This document shows, piece after piece, positions 1-6,289 of a stretch of 17,056 nucleotides of DNA; positions within the stretch are counted from its first letter, which is position 1, and the number at the start of each line of letters is the position of its first letter. The position numbers and the translations under genes were made by a program. The DNA comes from Candidatus Bipolaricaulota bacterium (lineage in GTDB: Bacteria; Bipolaricaulota; Bipolaricaulia; UBA7950; UBA9294), in NCBI GenBank assembly GCA_030612485.1, contig JAUWNS010000039.1, positions 1 to 17,056 of the forward strand, in the 5' to 3' direction. The notes under the pieces are model-generated. The model searched no databases. It had not been told where the DNA came from and saw only the letters and a list, made by a program, of their open reading frames with translations.

Positions 1-1
1 G

Positions 2-484
2 GCTCTTCACGATCCGTTGACCGGCTTGTTCAATCGACTGTACTTTGATGAAACAATCTGCACGGAATTGAAGCGTTCCCAGCGGTACAAGCGACCGTTC
101 ACCGTCATGATGACCGACCTTGCTGGGTTTAAGCAGGTGAATGACCGGCTCGGGCACCAGGATGGGGACACGGTCCTGCGGGAGGTGGCGCAGGTTATTC
201 AACAACAGATTCGTGAAAGCGACTGGGCAGTCCGCTACGGTGGGGACGAGTTTCTCATCGTTCTTCCCGAAACAGGGGTTCGGGTCGAGGCCCTCGTTCA
301 ACGGTTGCACACTGCAGTCGAAGAATGGGGGAGGAGCCACCTCTCGGACCTTCCCTTGCAGATCGATATCGGATGGGCCACCTGGGATTCTGACGGCAAC
401 CAATCAATCCCCGATCTGATTCGTTTTGCCGATGTTAAGATGTACCAGGCGAAGACGGCACGGCGAGGTGCAGAAAAAAAGTAA
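2..484 (+). CDS. GGDEF-domain diguanylate cyclase, C-terminal part (5' end outside window)
   Basis: The frame is open from the first bases of the window and begins ALHDPLTGLFNR, the usual opening of a GGDEF domain, so the protein starts upstream and any sensor domain is unseen. The active-site loop is intact as YGGDEF, encoded near 236-253. An RESD inhibitory-site motif (RxxD) sits exactly five residues before it, as in cyclases with c-di-GMP product feedback. The domain runs to its normal end (IRFADVKMYQAK) and the protein stops at TAA 482-484. By family it makes cyclic di-GMP from two GTP at the membrane or in the cytosol. It is convergent with the small ribbon-helix-helix gene, and its stop codon lies in the hairpin that separates them. 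Catalytic competence is likely because GGDEF is unaltered. The signal it senses cannot be told. Confidence 0.93.
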   Translation, partial: ALHDPLTGLFNRLYFDETICTELKRSQRYKRPFTVMMTDLAGFKQVNDRLGHQDGDTVLREVAQVIQQQIRESDWAVRYGGDEFLIVLPETGVRVEALVQRLHTAVEEWGRSHLSDLPLQIDIGWATWDSDGNQSIPDLIRFADVKMYQAKTARRGAEKK

Positions 485-523
485 GGTCTGTCGCAGAGTG
501 AGGAACAAGCTGCGGCAGACCTT
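474..523 (-). terminator. Rho-independent terminator of the ribbon-helix-helix gene
   Basis: A 14-bp stem pairs 483-496 with 510-523 (one G-U pair) around a 13-base loop. Read leftward, it is followed by AC and then seven T (complement of the A-run 474-480), the standard intrinsic terminator form. Rightward there is no T-run, so it works best for the leftward gene, although the hairpin also overlaps the stop codon of the GGDEF gene and may protect that transcript. Confidence 0.8.
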
Positions 524-530
524 ATGTGGT

Positions 531-704
531 TTAGCCTTTCTTCTCTTCCCGGTTGAGATACTGAAGGATCGCATCGACAACCAGGTAGTTAATCGAACGG
601 TCGCGCTTCTCGCTTAAGCGAATCAGGCGTTCGACTGGCTTTTCTTCCATCTTCTTCTGTGGTATGTAGATGGAAAGCTTATCAAGAATTTCTTTATTAG
701 CCAT
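531..704 (-). CDS. Small ribbon-helix-helix (CopG/Arc-like) DNA-binding protein
   Basis: A 57-residue basic protein. A short strand (KLSIYIP, about residues 9-15) is followed by two helices (PVERLIRLSEKRD and SINYLVVDAILQYLNRE), the layout of a ribbon-helix-helix dimer whose strand pair enters the DNA major groove. The start is ATG 702-704 because AGGAGG (714-719) lies nine bases before it. An upstream in-frame GTG at 711-713 touches that ribosome site and is unlikely. No toxin gene follows, and the gene stands alone between a terminator and a 267-bp control region. It may control itself or the divergent lipoprotein gene. An antitoxin role is possible but no partner is visible. Fold assignment is fairly sure; target is unknown. 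Confidence 0.8.
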   Translation of the reverse strand: MANKEILDKLSIYIPQKKMEEKPVERLIRLSEKRDRSINYLVVDAILQYLNREEKKG

Positions 705-911
705 GCTTTTCACCTCCTCATCAAGGAATTCGGTCCATCGTTTTCTTCTTAGTTCTTCACTACATCGGTGCTACTTACTAAGCCTAGCAAAATTTTCATC
801 CCAGTCCATGCAAGCGAGAAGAAAATAACATGGAAAAAACATGGAAATTGCGCCGCGGAGAGAATCTTTTATCGTGAAGATATCGGCAAGAGGCGAGCAT
901 GACGGCAAGAT
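705..911. other. Divergent intergenic control region
   Basis: About 200 non-coding bases between the ribbon-helix-helix start and the lipoprotein promoter. The part at 750-860 is visibly richer in A and T than the flanking genes. It holds the ribosome site of the small gene (714-719) and an 11-bp tandem repeat (827-848). I found no convincing leftward promoter; TTGCTA read leftward near 784-789 is a possible -35 box but lacks a good -10 partner. Confidence 0.5.
827..848. repeat. Two tandem 11-bp repeats, possible operator
   Basis: AACATGGAAAA at 827-837 is followed at once by AACATGGAAAT at 838-848, ten of eleven bases equal. The period of 11 bp places both copies on one face of the helix, as ribbon-helix-helix dimers binding side by side often require. 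Position between the divergent genes fits an operator. This role is inference. Confidence 0.45.
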
Positions 912-939
912 TTGACGTCCTTCCTCGGATTGCTAGAAT
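912..939 (+). promoter_or_regulatory. Sigma-70 promoter for the PKD lipoprotein gene
   Basis: TTGACG (912-917) and TAGAAT (934-939) are spaced by 16 bases, giving five of six matches in each box. The predicted start near 946 leaves a leader of about 25 bases containing the purine-rich ribosome site AAGGAAGGAAG before ATG 972. Confidence 0.7.
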
Positions 940-971
940 AGGAGTATCTCTTTAAGGAAGGAAGTGAGAGG

Positions 972-2042
972 ATGACGGCAACCCGCAATATCGTGCTCTT
1001 TTCTGTGATGGTGGTTTTGGTCGGGATCTTTCTAGGCGGTTGTCTGCCTGGAGGTGGTCCGCAGGCCATCATTGAGGCGACCCCGCTATCTGGGGTCGTC
1101 CCGCTTGTGATTCACTTCGATGGAACAGGGTCAACTGGGCCCGATGGGATCAGTACTTATACCTGGAATTTTGGTACAGACGATCCCGTATCATACGAGG
1201 CGAGTGGAACCTACACCTACGTGCACGCAGGGACATTTTCGCTGACGTTGACCGTGCGCGCGGCCGACGGGTCGACCGATCAGGAGACGGTGATGGTGGA
1301 GGTCGAGCCTGCGGTCTGGGTCACCGATGAGAACCTGAACCGGGTCTATAAGCTGGATATGCAGGGAACTCAAATTGATTCCTTCCTCCTTCCGTTCACC
1401 GAGCCGCGGGGGATCACCGTCGCCGAGGTTGGGGGAAAGTCGTGGCTCTTTATTGCTTGCTACAACGGTGGGAACCAGCGTATCGCCCGGATCGATCCTA
1501 TCACAGGGAACGTCAGCCAGAACTACAGCGCCCCGGCACAATCGCCGCTTCAGCTTACCTATGGGGCGACCGGGCAGAAGCAGATCTGGCACGTCGATGG
1601 GTTGAGCCGGAAGATCTATCGCCTCAATCCACCCGATCTTCAGGTCTACGATTCCTATGGCCAGACGTACTTCAAGGCGACCTCCCCTCAGATAGGGAGC
1701 CTCCCCTTCCTGTGGAAACCGCAAGGGCTCGATTGGATGCCGGAGACGAACGCCGCTGGCCACCTGTGGTACTTCGAAGGGGAGAACCGACTCCTGTACA
1801 AGATCAAGATCATCCCGGGCTACGACATCATGTCTAACACGCAGCTGCAGATCGTTGGCGACCCGGTCAATGTCCCGATCTTCTCAGCCTCGGCGATCGA
1901 CATGTACGATGGGATGCTGTGGGTGATCGACGTGAACACCCATGCCATAATCGAGGTCGATCCAACAACAGGGATCCTGACTGGGACCAAGATTACGGGG
2001 TTCCCCGGGGCGGCACCGGCCGGTTTGGAGATCCAGCACTGA
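972..2042 (+). CDS. PKD-domain lipoprotein with C-terminal beta-propeller-like region
   Basis: A 356-residue protein. The N-terminus is a lipoprotein signal: hydrophobic residues 7-20, then lipobox L-G-G-C with Cys24 as the likely lipidated residue, then a Gly/Pro-rich linker. Residues about 30-113 form a PKD (Ig-like) domain with the typical FDGTGSTGPDG and YTWNFG elements and a YTYVHAGTFSLTLTV strand pair. Residues about 115-356 contain repeated units of the type VWVTDENLNRVYKLD, IWHVDGLSRKIYRLN and LWVIDVNTHAIIEVD, which look like blades of an NHL/SMP-30-type beta-propeller. It should be anchored in the outer or inner membrane and face the periplasm or outside. PKD domains commonly mediate carbohydrate or protein contact. 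The substrate is unknown. It has its own promoter and is therefore probably a single-gene transcript; its stop abuts the convergent barrel gene. Confidence 0.85.
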   Translation: MTATRNIVLFSVMVVLVGIFLGGCLPGGGPQAIIEATPLSGVVPLVIHFDGTGSTGPDGISTYTWNFGTDDPVSYEASGTYTYVHAGTFSLTLTVRAADGSTDQETVMVEVEPAVWVTDENLNRVYKLDMQGTQIDSFLLPFTEPRGITVAEVGGKSWLFIACYNGGNQRIARIDPITGNVSQNYSAPAQSPLQLTYGATGQKQIWHVDGLSRKIYRLNPPDLQVYDSYGQTYFKATSPQIGSLPFLWKPQGLDWMPETNAAGHLWYFEGENRLLYKIKIIPGYDIMSNTQLQIVGDPVNVPIFSASAIDMYDGMLWVIDVNTHAIIEVDPTTGILTGTKITGFPGAAPAGLEIQH

Positions 2043-2843
2043 TCACCACCACGCTGGGATACAGGCCTCGATTCCAAGCGATGCATACGGAGAGAGGTCA
2101 CTCCCTGCGACCCCGATTGCCAGGTCGATCGGGAGACCGAACAGGATGAAACCGACCCCAAGGCCGAGCCGGTCGATCCCTCCAGTGAGGAGGATCGCGG
2201 TCCCCCAGCGGATCTCGGCCGCCCAGACCTGTGCCGATCCTCCGATGGCGACCTTACTTTCGTCTGATGACAGGTCGAAGTTGATGGTGAGCGCGATCCC
2301 GGGAATGGTGGTAAGTGCTCCCCCAGCGTGGAGGGAGAGAGGAAGGTCCGCACCGAAGATCCCGGCTCCAAGGTGAGAGAGGCTTGCCCCGAATGCCCAC
2401 TGGGGTCCACAGTGACGTAATCCTACGTGGAAGGAGATTCCTCCTGGTGAGTCGCTGAATCGGTAGGAGAGGCCGCATCCGAGCCTGGTCTGCGGGAACA
2501 GGGGGAAGGCGAAGGTCCCCAGGATCTCTCCCCCGCCTCCGCTCTGGACCATGTTCCAGATGACGGTCGGGCTGTTCGCAGCGGCGATCGACGCTCCCAG
2601 CAGGAGAATAGAGGTGCCATCGGAAGAGATGCCGGCGGCGAACGCGCCGTGCACCCCGGGTGAAGCCGTTCCTCCTCCCGGATTCCATAGTGGGGCGAGC
2701 GGTCCATCCGCTACAGCGGTGTAGGCCGTTCCTCTCCCCAAGGCGCGAGGGTCAATCTCGTAGGCTTGGAAGGCGGCGATGGCCCAAGAGAGGAGGATGA
2801 CCGAGAGGAGAACGATAAGGGCAACGCGGTCGGTTCTTACCAT
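2043..2843 (-). CDS. Secreted outer-membrane beta-barrel protein (PorV/UPF0164-like)
   Basis: A 266-residue protein from ATG 2841-2843. It opens with a signal peptide: charged MVRTDR, then a long hydrophobic segment (VALIVLLSVILLSWAIAAF). The mature N-terminus, DPRALGRGTAYTAVADGP followed by LWNPGG, matches the hallmark of the PorV/PorQ/UPF0164 barrel group, where an 'A.G.G.A.TAVADD....WNPAG' element precedes the barrel. The rest is Gly-rich with alternating hydrophobic strands, as expected for a membrane barrel. A longer start at GTG 2918 would put 25 polar residues ahead of the signal peptide and is rejected. The chosen ATG has no good ribosome site of its own, but a 29-codon frame with a strong site ends across it, suggesting coupled translation. 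Function beyond outer-membrane location is not clear. Confidence 0.75.
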   Translation of the reverse strand: MVRTDRVALIVLLSVILLSWAIAAFQAYEIDPRALGRGTAYTAVADGPLAPLWNPGGGTASPGVHGAFAAGISSDGTSILLLGASIAAANSPTVIWNMVQSGGGGEILGTFAFPLFPQTRLGCGLSYRFSDSPGGISFHVGLRHCGPQWAFGASLSHLGAGIFGADLPLSLHAGGALTTIPGIALTINFDLSSDESKVAIGGSAQVWAAEIRWGTAILLTGGIDRLGLGVGFILFGLPIDLAIGVAGSDLSPYASLGIEACIPAWW

Positions 2844-2926
2844 GGGAAGACGGCGTTCTCCGTCGGATCCTTGTGAATCGTGGCGCAGGAGAGCGTTCTC
2901 TCCCTGATTCGAACACACTCTGACAT
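2837..2926 (-). CDS. 29-codon leader ORF overlapping the barrel gene start
   Basis: ATG 2924-2926 is preceded by AAGGAGG (2932-2938) five bases away, the best ribosome site in this area. The frame encodes 29 residues (starts MSECVRIRER, ends ENAVFPW) and stops at TAA 2837-2839, seven bases inside the barrel gene, whose ATG (2841-2843) lies in the last two sense codons. The peptide has no domain I know. The arrangement suits a translational-coupling leader. It could instead be a remnant of a longer N-terminus broken by a frameshift, but the barrel protein has a complete signal peptide without it. Confidence 0.45.
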   Translation of the reverse strand: MSECVRIRERTLSCATIHKDPTENAVFPW

Positions 2927-2945
2927 TGGAACCTCCTTCTCAGTA

Positions 2946-2974
2946 ACGATACCGCGCACCGCTTCGCGTGACAA
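2946..2974 (-). promoter_or_regulatory. Probable promoter for leader ORF and barrel gene
   Basis: Read leftward, TTGTCA (2969-2974) and TATCGT (2946-2951) are spaced by 17 bases. The -35 box matches five of six consensus bases and the -10 box four of six. The leader to the 29-codon frame would be short and includes its AAGGAGG site. Confidence 0.45.
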
Positions 2975-2989
2975 CCCGACTATTCTGTG

Positions 2990-3018
2990 TTGTCCTCGAT
3001 CGTGTTTCGTACTAAGAT
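2990..3018 (+). promoter_or_regulatory. Probable promoter for the amidohydrolase operon
   Basis: TTGTCC (2990-2995) and TAAGAT (3013-3018) are 17 bases apart, four of six matches each. The start of transcription would fall near 3025, only about five bases before ATG 3030, so the first gene may be almost leaderless. It stands back to back with the leftward promoter, the two -35 boxes being 15 bases apart. Confidence 0.4.
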
Positions 3019-3029
3019 TCCTGTTAAGG

Positions 3030-4556
3030 ATGTCAGCGAGTAGGGTAGAGACGATCTTAACGCAGGGTGTATTCCCTACGGTTCCGGGTGTGGATTCGGT
3101 CGCCATGGGGCGTGGGAGGATCCTCACTGTTGGGACCGAGGAGGATGTTCTCTTTTCCTCTTGCGATACGACGCGGATCATCGATTTGGCAGGCCGGGCC
3201 GTCCTTCCGGGGTTTATCGATTCGCACACTCACTTCTTGCAGACCGGCCTTGCGAGGATCGGTCTTCACATCGATCTCTCCGGCCTATCGAGAGAAGAGG
3301 TCTTCGCCCAGCTCGCCGGGGCAGTGCGAGAACGCGGGAGTGGGGAGTGGGTCGTCGGCCGCGGCTGGGACGAGAGCACGTGGGGTGATCGCCATTTCTT
3401 GAGCCGGGAGGAACTCGACCGCCTTGCCCCGGATAGCCCGCTCGTCGCGGTCCGTCTGGATGGGCATCTCCTCGTTGCCAACACGGTCGCCCTGGAACGG
3501 ATCCCTCCTTCGATAGATCGACGCGGGATCGATGAGGAATGCGGAATCGTGCGGGAAAAGGCTGCATTCGATCTCCTGCGGTCCATCTCTCCGGATGAGG
3601 AGACCCTGCATGCGGCGCTGCACGCGGCCGTGTCCTATGCCCATCGGCTCGGGATCACCTCGATTCACACCATGCTCCCCCTCGACTGGGTTCACGCGTA
3701 CATGATCGAGAGGGGAAGGATCGGGCTGCGGGTCACCCTCTGCCCGGAGGTTCCCGCCCTCGATCCTTTGGAGGCACTCGGGATGACGAGCGGATTCGGA
3801 GACGAGTGGCTGCGGCTCGGGGGGGTGAAGCTCTTCGCCGACGGGTCGATCGGGGCAGGGAACGCCGCCCTCGATGCGCCGTACACCGATTCCGGGAAGA
3901 ACGGTGCACTGAACTACCGCACACAGGATCTCGCTTCTTTCATCGAGCGAGCGGAGCGGGCCGGCCTGCAGACAGTGATCCATGCGATCGGCGGTCGGGC
4001 GATCGAGCAGGTCCTGGACGCACACGCAACTGTCGGAACCTCGCGCGAGTTGCGGCATCGCATCGAGCACTTCGAACTCCCCACGTGCACGCAGATCGAA
4101 CGTGCCAGGGAGTTGGGGTTGAACATCTCCATGCAGCCGAATTTCGTGGGGAACTGGTCGGGTGAGGGAAAGATGTACCAGGAGAGGTTGGGTAAGGAGC
4201 GCGATTCTATGGTCGATCCCCACCACTTCGTTCTTGAAGTGGGACTCCCTCTCGCCTTTGGCTCGGACTCCATGCCGATCTCGCCCTTGTACGGCCTTCA
4301 CTGGGCGGTTAACGCCCCCCACGAGAGCCAGCGGGTTAAGATTGAGGAGGGGATACGTTGCTATACGGAGGAGGGCGCGCGTCTCTCCTTCGAGGAGGAG
4401 GAGAAAGGCCGGATCGAGACGGGGATGCTCGCCGACCTTGTCGTCCTCGACAAGGACCCGCGCGAGGATCCAACGCAGATCGATCAATTGCGGGTGGATA
4501 TGACCTTCCTCGCTGGGAAGATCGTCTACCAACGGGGAGGGAGATCATGCGGATAG
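3030..4556 (+). CDS. YtcJ-like metal-dependent amidohydrolase (Amidohydro_3 family)
   Basis: A 508-residue protein. After a small beta-sandwich segment comes the metal site GFIDSHTHF (His66, His68). Further family marks are the GGVKLFADGSIGAG stretch with Lys267 and the following PY, then VIHAIGG (His318), HRIEHFE (His347) and LAFGSDSMP (Asp413), which complete the usual binuclear metal ligand set. The C-terminal GMLADLVVLDKDP is the standard end of this superfamily. Such enzymes hydrolyse amides, formamides or related C-N bonds; the natural substrate of YtcJ-type proteins is mostly unknown. The start ATG 3030 is chosen because the 50 residues that a GTG at 2880 would add do not resemble the family and overlap the divergent promoter. 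It is first in an operon with the glycosyltransferase, overlapping it by 10 bases. Confidence 0.88.
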   Translation: MSASRVETILTQGVFPTVPGVDSVAMGRGRILTVGTEEDVLFSSCDTTRIIDLAGRAVLPGFIDSHTHFLQTGLARIGLHIDLSGLSREEVFAQLAGAVRERGSGEWVVGRGWDESTWGDRHFLSREELDRLAPDSPLVAVRLDGHLLVANTVALERIPPSIDRRGIDEECGIVREKAAFDLLRSISPDEETLHAALHAAVSYAHRLGITSIHTMLPLDWVHAYMIERGRIGLRVTLCPEVPALDPLEALGMTSGFGDEWLRLGGVKLFADGSIGAGNAALDAPYTDSGKNGALNYRTQDLASFIERAERAGLQTVIHAIGGRAIEQVLDAHATVGTSRELRHRIEHFELPTCTQIERARELGLNISMQPNFVGNWSGEGKMYQERLGKERDSMVDPHHFVLEVGLPLAFGSDSMPISPLYGLHWAVNAPHESQRVKIEEGIRCYTEEGARLSFEEEEKGRIETGMLADLVVLDKDPREDPTQIDQLRVDMTFLAGKIVYQRGGRSCG

Positions 4557-5686
4557 GTCTTTTTTCGGACGCGTACCTTCCGGAGATCAGCGGCGTGACA
4601 ACAACGGTCCATTGGTTAAAGGAGGATCTGGAGCGGCTCGGGCACGAGGTTTATGTCTACGTGCCGGCGTACAAAGGGGCGACTGATGATGACGAGCGTA
4701 TTTTTCGCTTTCGCGCGGGGAAGTTTGCCTTCCACAAGGCGAGCCGCGTTGCCCTTCCCTACAGCCGGGTGGCGATGCGAAGCTTGAAGGACCTGGATAT
4801 TCTTCACAGTCACACTCCATTCTCCATGGGGCTCGTCGCTGTCGGTGCAGCAACGCGCTATCACATCCCACACGTTCATACTTATCACACCCACCTTATG
4901 GATGATCGACACTATCTCCCTCGTCCGCTACGCCCTCCGGAGAGGGAAGCCGGGAAGATCATCGCTGCCTTCTGCAACCGTTGTACTGTGATTACCGCGC
5001 CGTCGACCCCAATCAAGGAGGAGCTTTTGAGCTACGGGGTGCACCGACCGATTCACGTCTTCCCCTTTGGGGTGAAGCTATCCCTCTTCCAGCAGGAGCC
5101 GGTTTGGGATCCGCGCCAGGAACTGTGGATCCCGGAAACGGCTCCCCTCTTTCTTTATGCAGGACGCCTGGCGATGGAGAAGAACCTCCCCTTCCTGTTG
5201 CGCGCCTTCGGGAGGATTCATGATGAGGATGAAAGGGCGATCTTCGTCCTGGCTGGAGATGGGCCGATAAGGGAGGAACTGAAGGAACAGGTGGAGGCAA
5301 GCGGCCTCTCCGGAGCGGTTCGATTCAGCGGTTTTCTCGATCATCCGCGACTTATCGACCTGTATAAGGCAGCGGATCTCTTCATCTTCTCCTCGAAGAC
5401 CGAGACCCAAGGGCTCGTGCTGGTGGAATCGATGGCTGCGGGAACACCGGTAGTAGCGATTGGGAAGTTGGGCGTGCTTGATGTCGTGCGCGATGGGGTG
5501 AACGGTTTCTTCGCGCCGGAGGATGAAGAGGGATTCGCGCAGATCGCCCTCGACCTTGTGGACGACGAAGCACTCTATGCCCGTCTCAAGGTAGGTAGTT
5601 TAGAAACAGCCGAGGACCTGTCCACGAAACACTCGACCCTGCATCTCCTCGAGATCTTTGCGGGATGCCTCACCCCACCAGAGTGA
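4547..5686 (+). CDS. GT4 glycosyltransferase, diacylglycerol glucosyltransferase-like
   Basis: A 379-residue two-domain GT-B enzyme of family GT4. The N-terminal acceptor domain begins MRIGLFSDAYLPEISGVTTT, which closely follows the opening of bacterial 1,2-diacylglycerol 3-glucosyltransferases (monoglucosyl-diacylglycerol synthases). The donor domain has YAGRLAMEKN (Arg207, Lys212, contacts to the nucleotide-sugar phosphates) and the E-x7-E motif in TETQGLVLVE (Glu286, Glu294), followed by SMAAGTPVVA. The start ATG 4547 has the ribosome site GGGGAGGGAG just before it and lies inside the end of the amidohydrolase gene, so the two are translationally linked. The likely role is glycolipid or related glycan synthesis at the cytoplasmic membrane using UDP-glucose. 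A different acceptor (for instance a phosphatidylinositol or a soluble sugar) cannot be excluded. Confidence 0.85.
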   Translation: MRIGLFSDAYLPEISGVTTTVHWLKEDLERLGHEVYVYVPAYKGATDDDERIFRFRAGKFAFHKASRVALPYSRVAMRSLKDLDILHSHTPFSMGLVAVGAATRYHIPHVHTYHTHLMDDRHYLPRPLRPPEREAGKIIAAFCNRCTVITAPSTPIKEELLSYGVHRPIHVFPFGVKLSLFQQEPVWDPRQELWIPETAPLFLYAGRLAMEKNLPFLLRAFGRIHDEDERAIFVLAGDGPIREELKEQVEASGLSGAVRFSGFLDHPRLIDLYKAADLFIFSSKTETQGLVLVESMAAGTPVVAIGKLGVLDVVRDGVNGFFAPEDEEGFAQIALDLVDDEALYARLKVGSLETAEDLSTKHSTLHLLEIFAGCLTPPE

Positions 5687-5725
5687 GGACGCATCGGGTG
5701 GGAGAATATAGAGGAGGTTAGAGGG

Positions 5726-5866
5726 ATGCGCGTTCTTTTCGTTTCTGCCGAGGTTTCAACGTTTGCGAAGGTGGGAGGGCTCGCCGATGTGGCCCTTGCC
5801 CTGCCACGTGCCCTTACTCGACTCGGAGTGGAGGTCGCGGTCGTCATGCCCAAGTACCCGTTGATC
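5726..5866 (+). pseudogene. glgA: Glycogen synthase glgA, 5' fragment only
   Basis: A strong ribosome site (AGGAGG in 5713-5718) precedes ATG 5726. The first residues, [19 protein letters not shown], then [11 protein letters not shown] and VVMPKY, are the unmistakable N-terminus of bacterial glycogen (starch) synthase, GT5, including the KVGGL element that binds ADP-glucose. Homology ends after about 42-47 codons of an expected 470-500. The frame continues to a stop at 5926, but those last codons are the antisense of a GH57 gene. Intact GlgA would extend alpha-1,4-glucan chains from ADP-glucose. The gene lies 39 bases after the glycosyltransferase stop and was probably the third gene of that operon. 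Whether the break is biological or an assembly join cannot be told from the sequence. Confidence 0.85.
5852..5866. other. Head-to-head rearrangement junction between glgA and a GH57 gene
   Basis: Rightward, AAG TAC CCG TTG ATC can be read as the end of the glgA segment (K-Y-P-L-I). Leftward, the same bases are ATC AAC GGG TAC (I-N-G-Y), which still fits the GH57 protein after FFW. Both genes fail beyond this point, so the join lies within or beside these bases, with a few bases of possible shared sequence such as GTAC. No insertion sequence or target duplication is visible. Confidence 0.7.
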
Positions 5867-6285
5867 CAGAAGAACTGCTCCTGCATCCTCGCCCGCTCTT
5901 CAGGCGTTATGGCTCCGGGTTCGTGAATCAACTTCCAGACCCACTTCAGGTGGTTGTCCACCGCCCCGATGTATCCGTAGATCCCTCCTTGAGACCGCTC
6001 CTCAGGTGAGATCTCAACGTAGTCCAAGAGCTGCCAAAGGAGACTCGGTTGGAGGTTAAAAGTGACGTGGATCCCGGGGAACTCCTCCAGGACCATAGGG
6101 GAATCGATGTACTCCTGTACACCATGCACCCGAACCCACGGCAACTCGTACTCACCGGTCAACCTGTTCCAGTAGATAGGCTGGTGTTGATGCCAGACGA
6201 TGGCCACGTTTAGCGGTTCCTTCTCTGCCCACACCACCCCGGAAAGAAGCATCATGAGTATCAGTACCGCCATCAACTTACGCAT
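5852..6285 (-). pseudogene. Secreted GH57 amylase/pullulanase-like protein, 5' fragment
   Basis: ATG 6283-6285 follows AGGAGG (6293-6298) by seven bases. Residues 1-20 are a signal peptide (MRKLMAVLILMMLLSGVVWA, likely cut after A20). The mature part starts with LNVAIVWHQHQPIYW, carrying the HQHQP motif that marks family GH57, then WVRVHGVQEYIDSPMVLEEF and VTFNLQPSLLWQL, both typical. About 144 codons remain of a protein that would normally have 500 or more; the catalytic Glu and Asp lie in the lost part, so the fragment should be inactive. The open frame runs on to 5575, but this tail is antisense glgA and glycosyltransferase sequence. The gene begins four bases after the GH36-like gene and would have been exported to degrade alpha-glucans outside the cytoplasm. 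Confidence 0.82.
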
Positions 6286-6289
6286 CGCT

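Noticed and set aside
531..704. Ribbon-helix-helix protein as the antitoxin of a toxin-antitoxin pair
   Set aside because: No toxin-sized frame lies beside it; a terminator follows directly and the upstream side is non-coding.
1191..1763. 190-codon minus-strand frame inside the lipoprotein gene
   Set aside because: It is antisense to a gene with clear lipobox and PKD domain and lacks any ribosome site or domain.
2880..3029. 50-residue N-terminal extension of the amidohydrolase from a GTG
   Set aside because: It has no similarity to the family, overlaps the divergent promoter pair and leader frame, and has no ribosome site.
3285..4532. A 415-codon open frame on the minus strand opposite the amidohydrolase gene
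   Set aside because: It lies wholly antisense to a gene with full family motifs, has no recognisable domain and is rich in Arg/Pro as expected from the complement of GC-rich codons.
5575..5851. Continuation of the GH57 frame past the junction
   Set aside because: This tail is the antisense of the glgA start and of the glycosyltransferase end; its residues show no family pattern.
5867..5926. Last 19 codons of the glgA frame
   Set aside because: They are the antisense of GH57 codons, so they are not glycogen synthase sequence.
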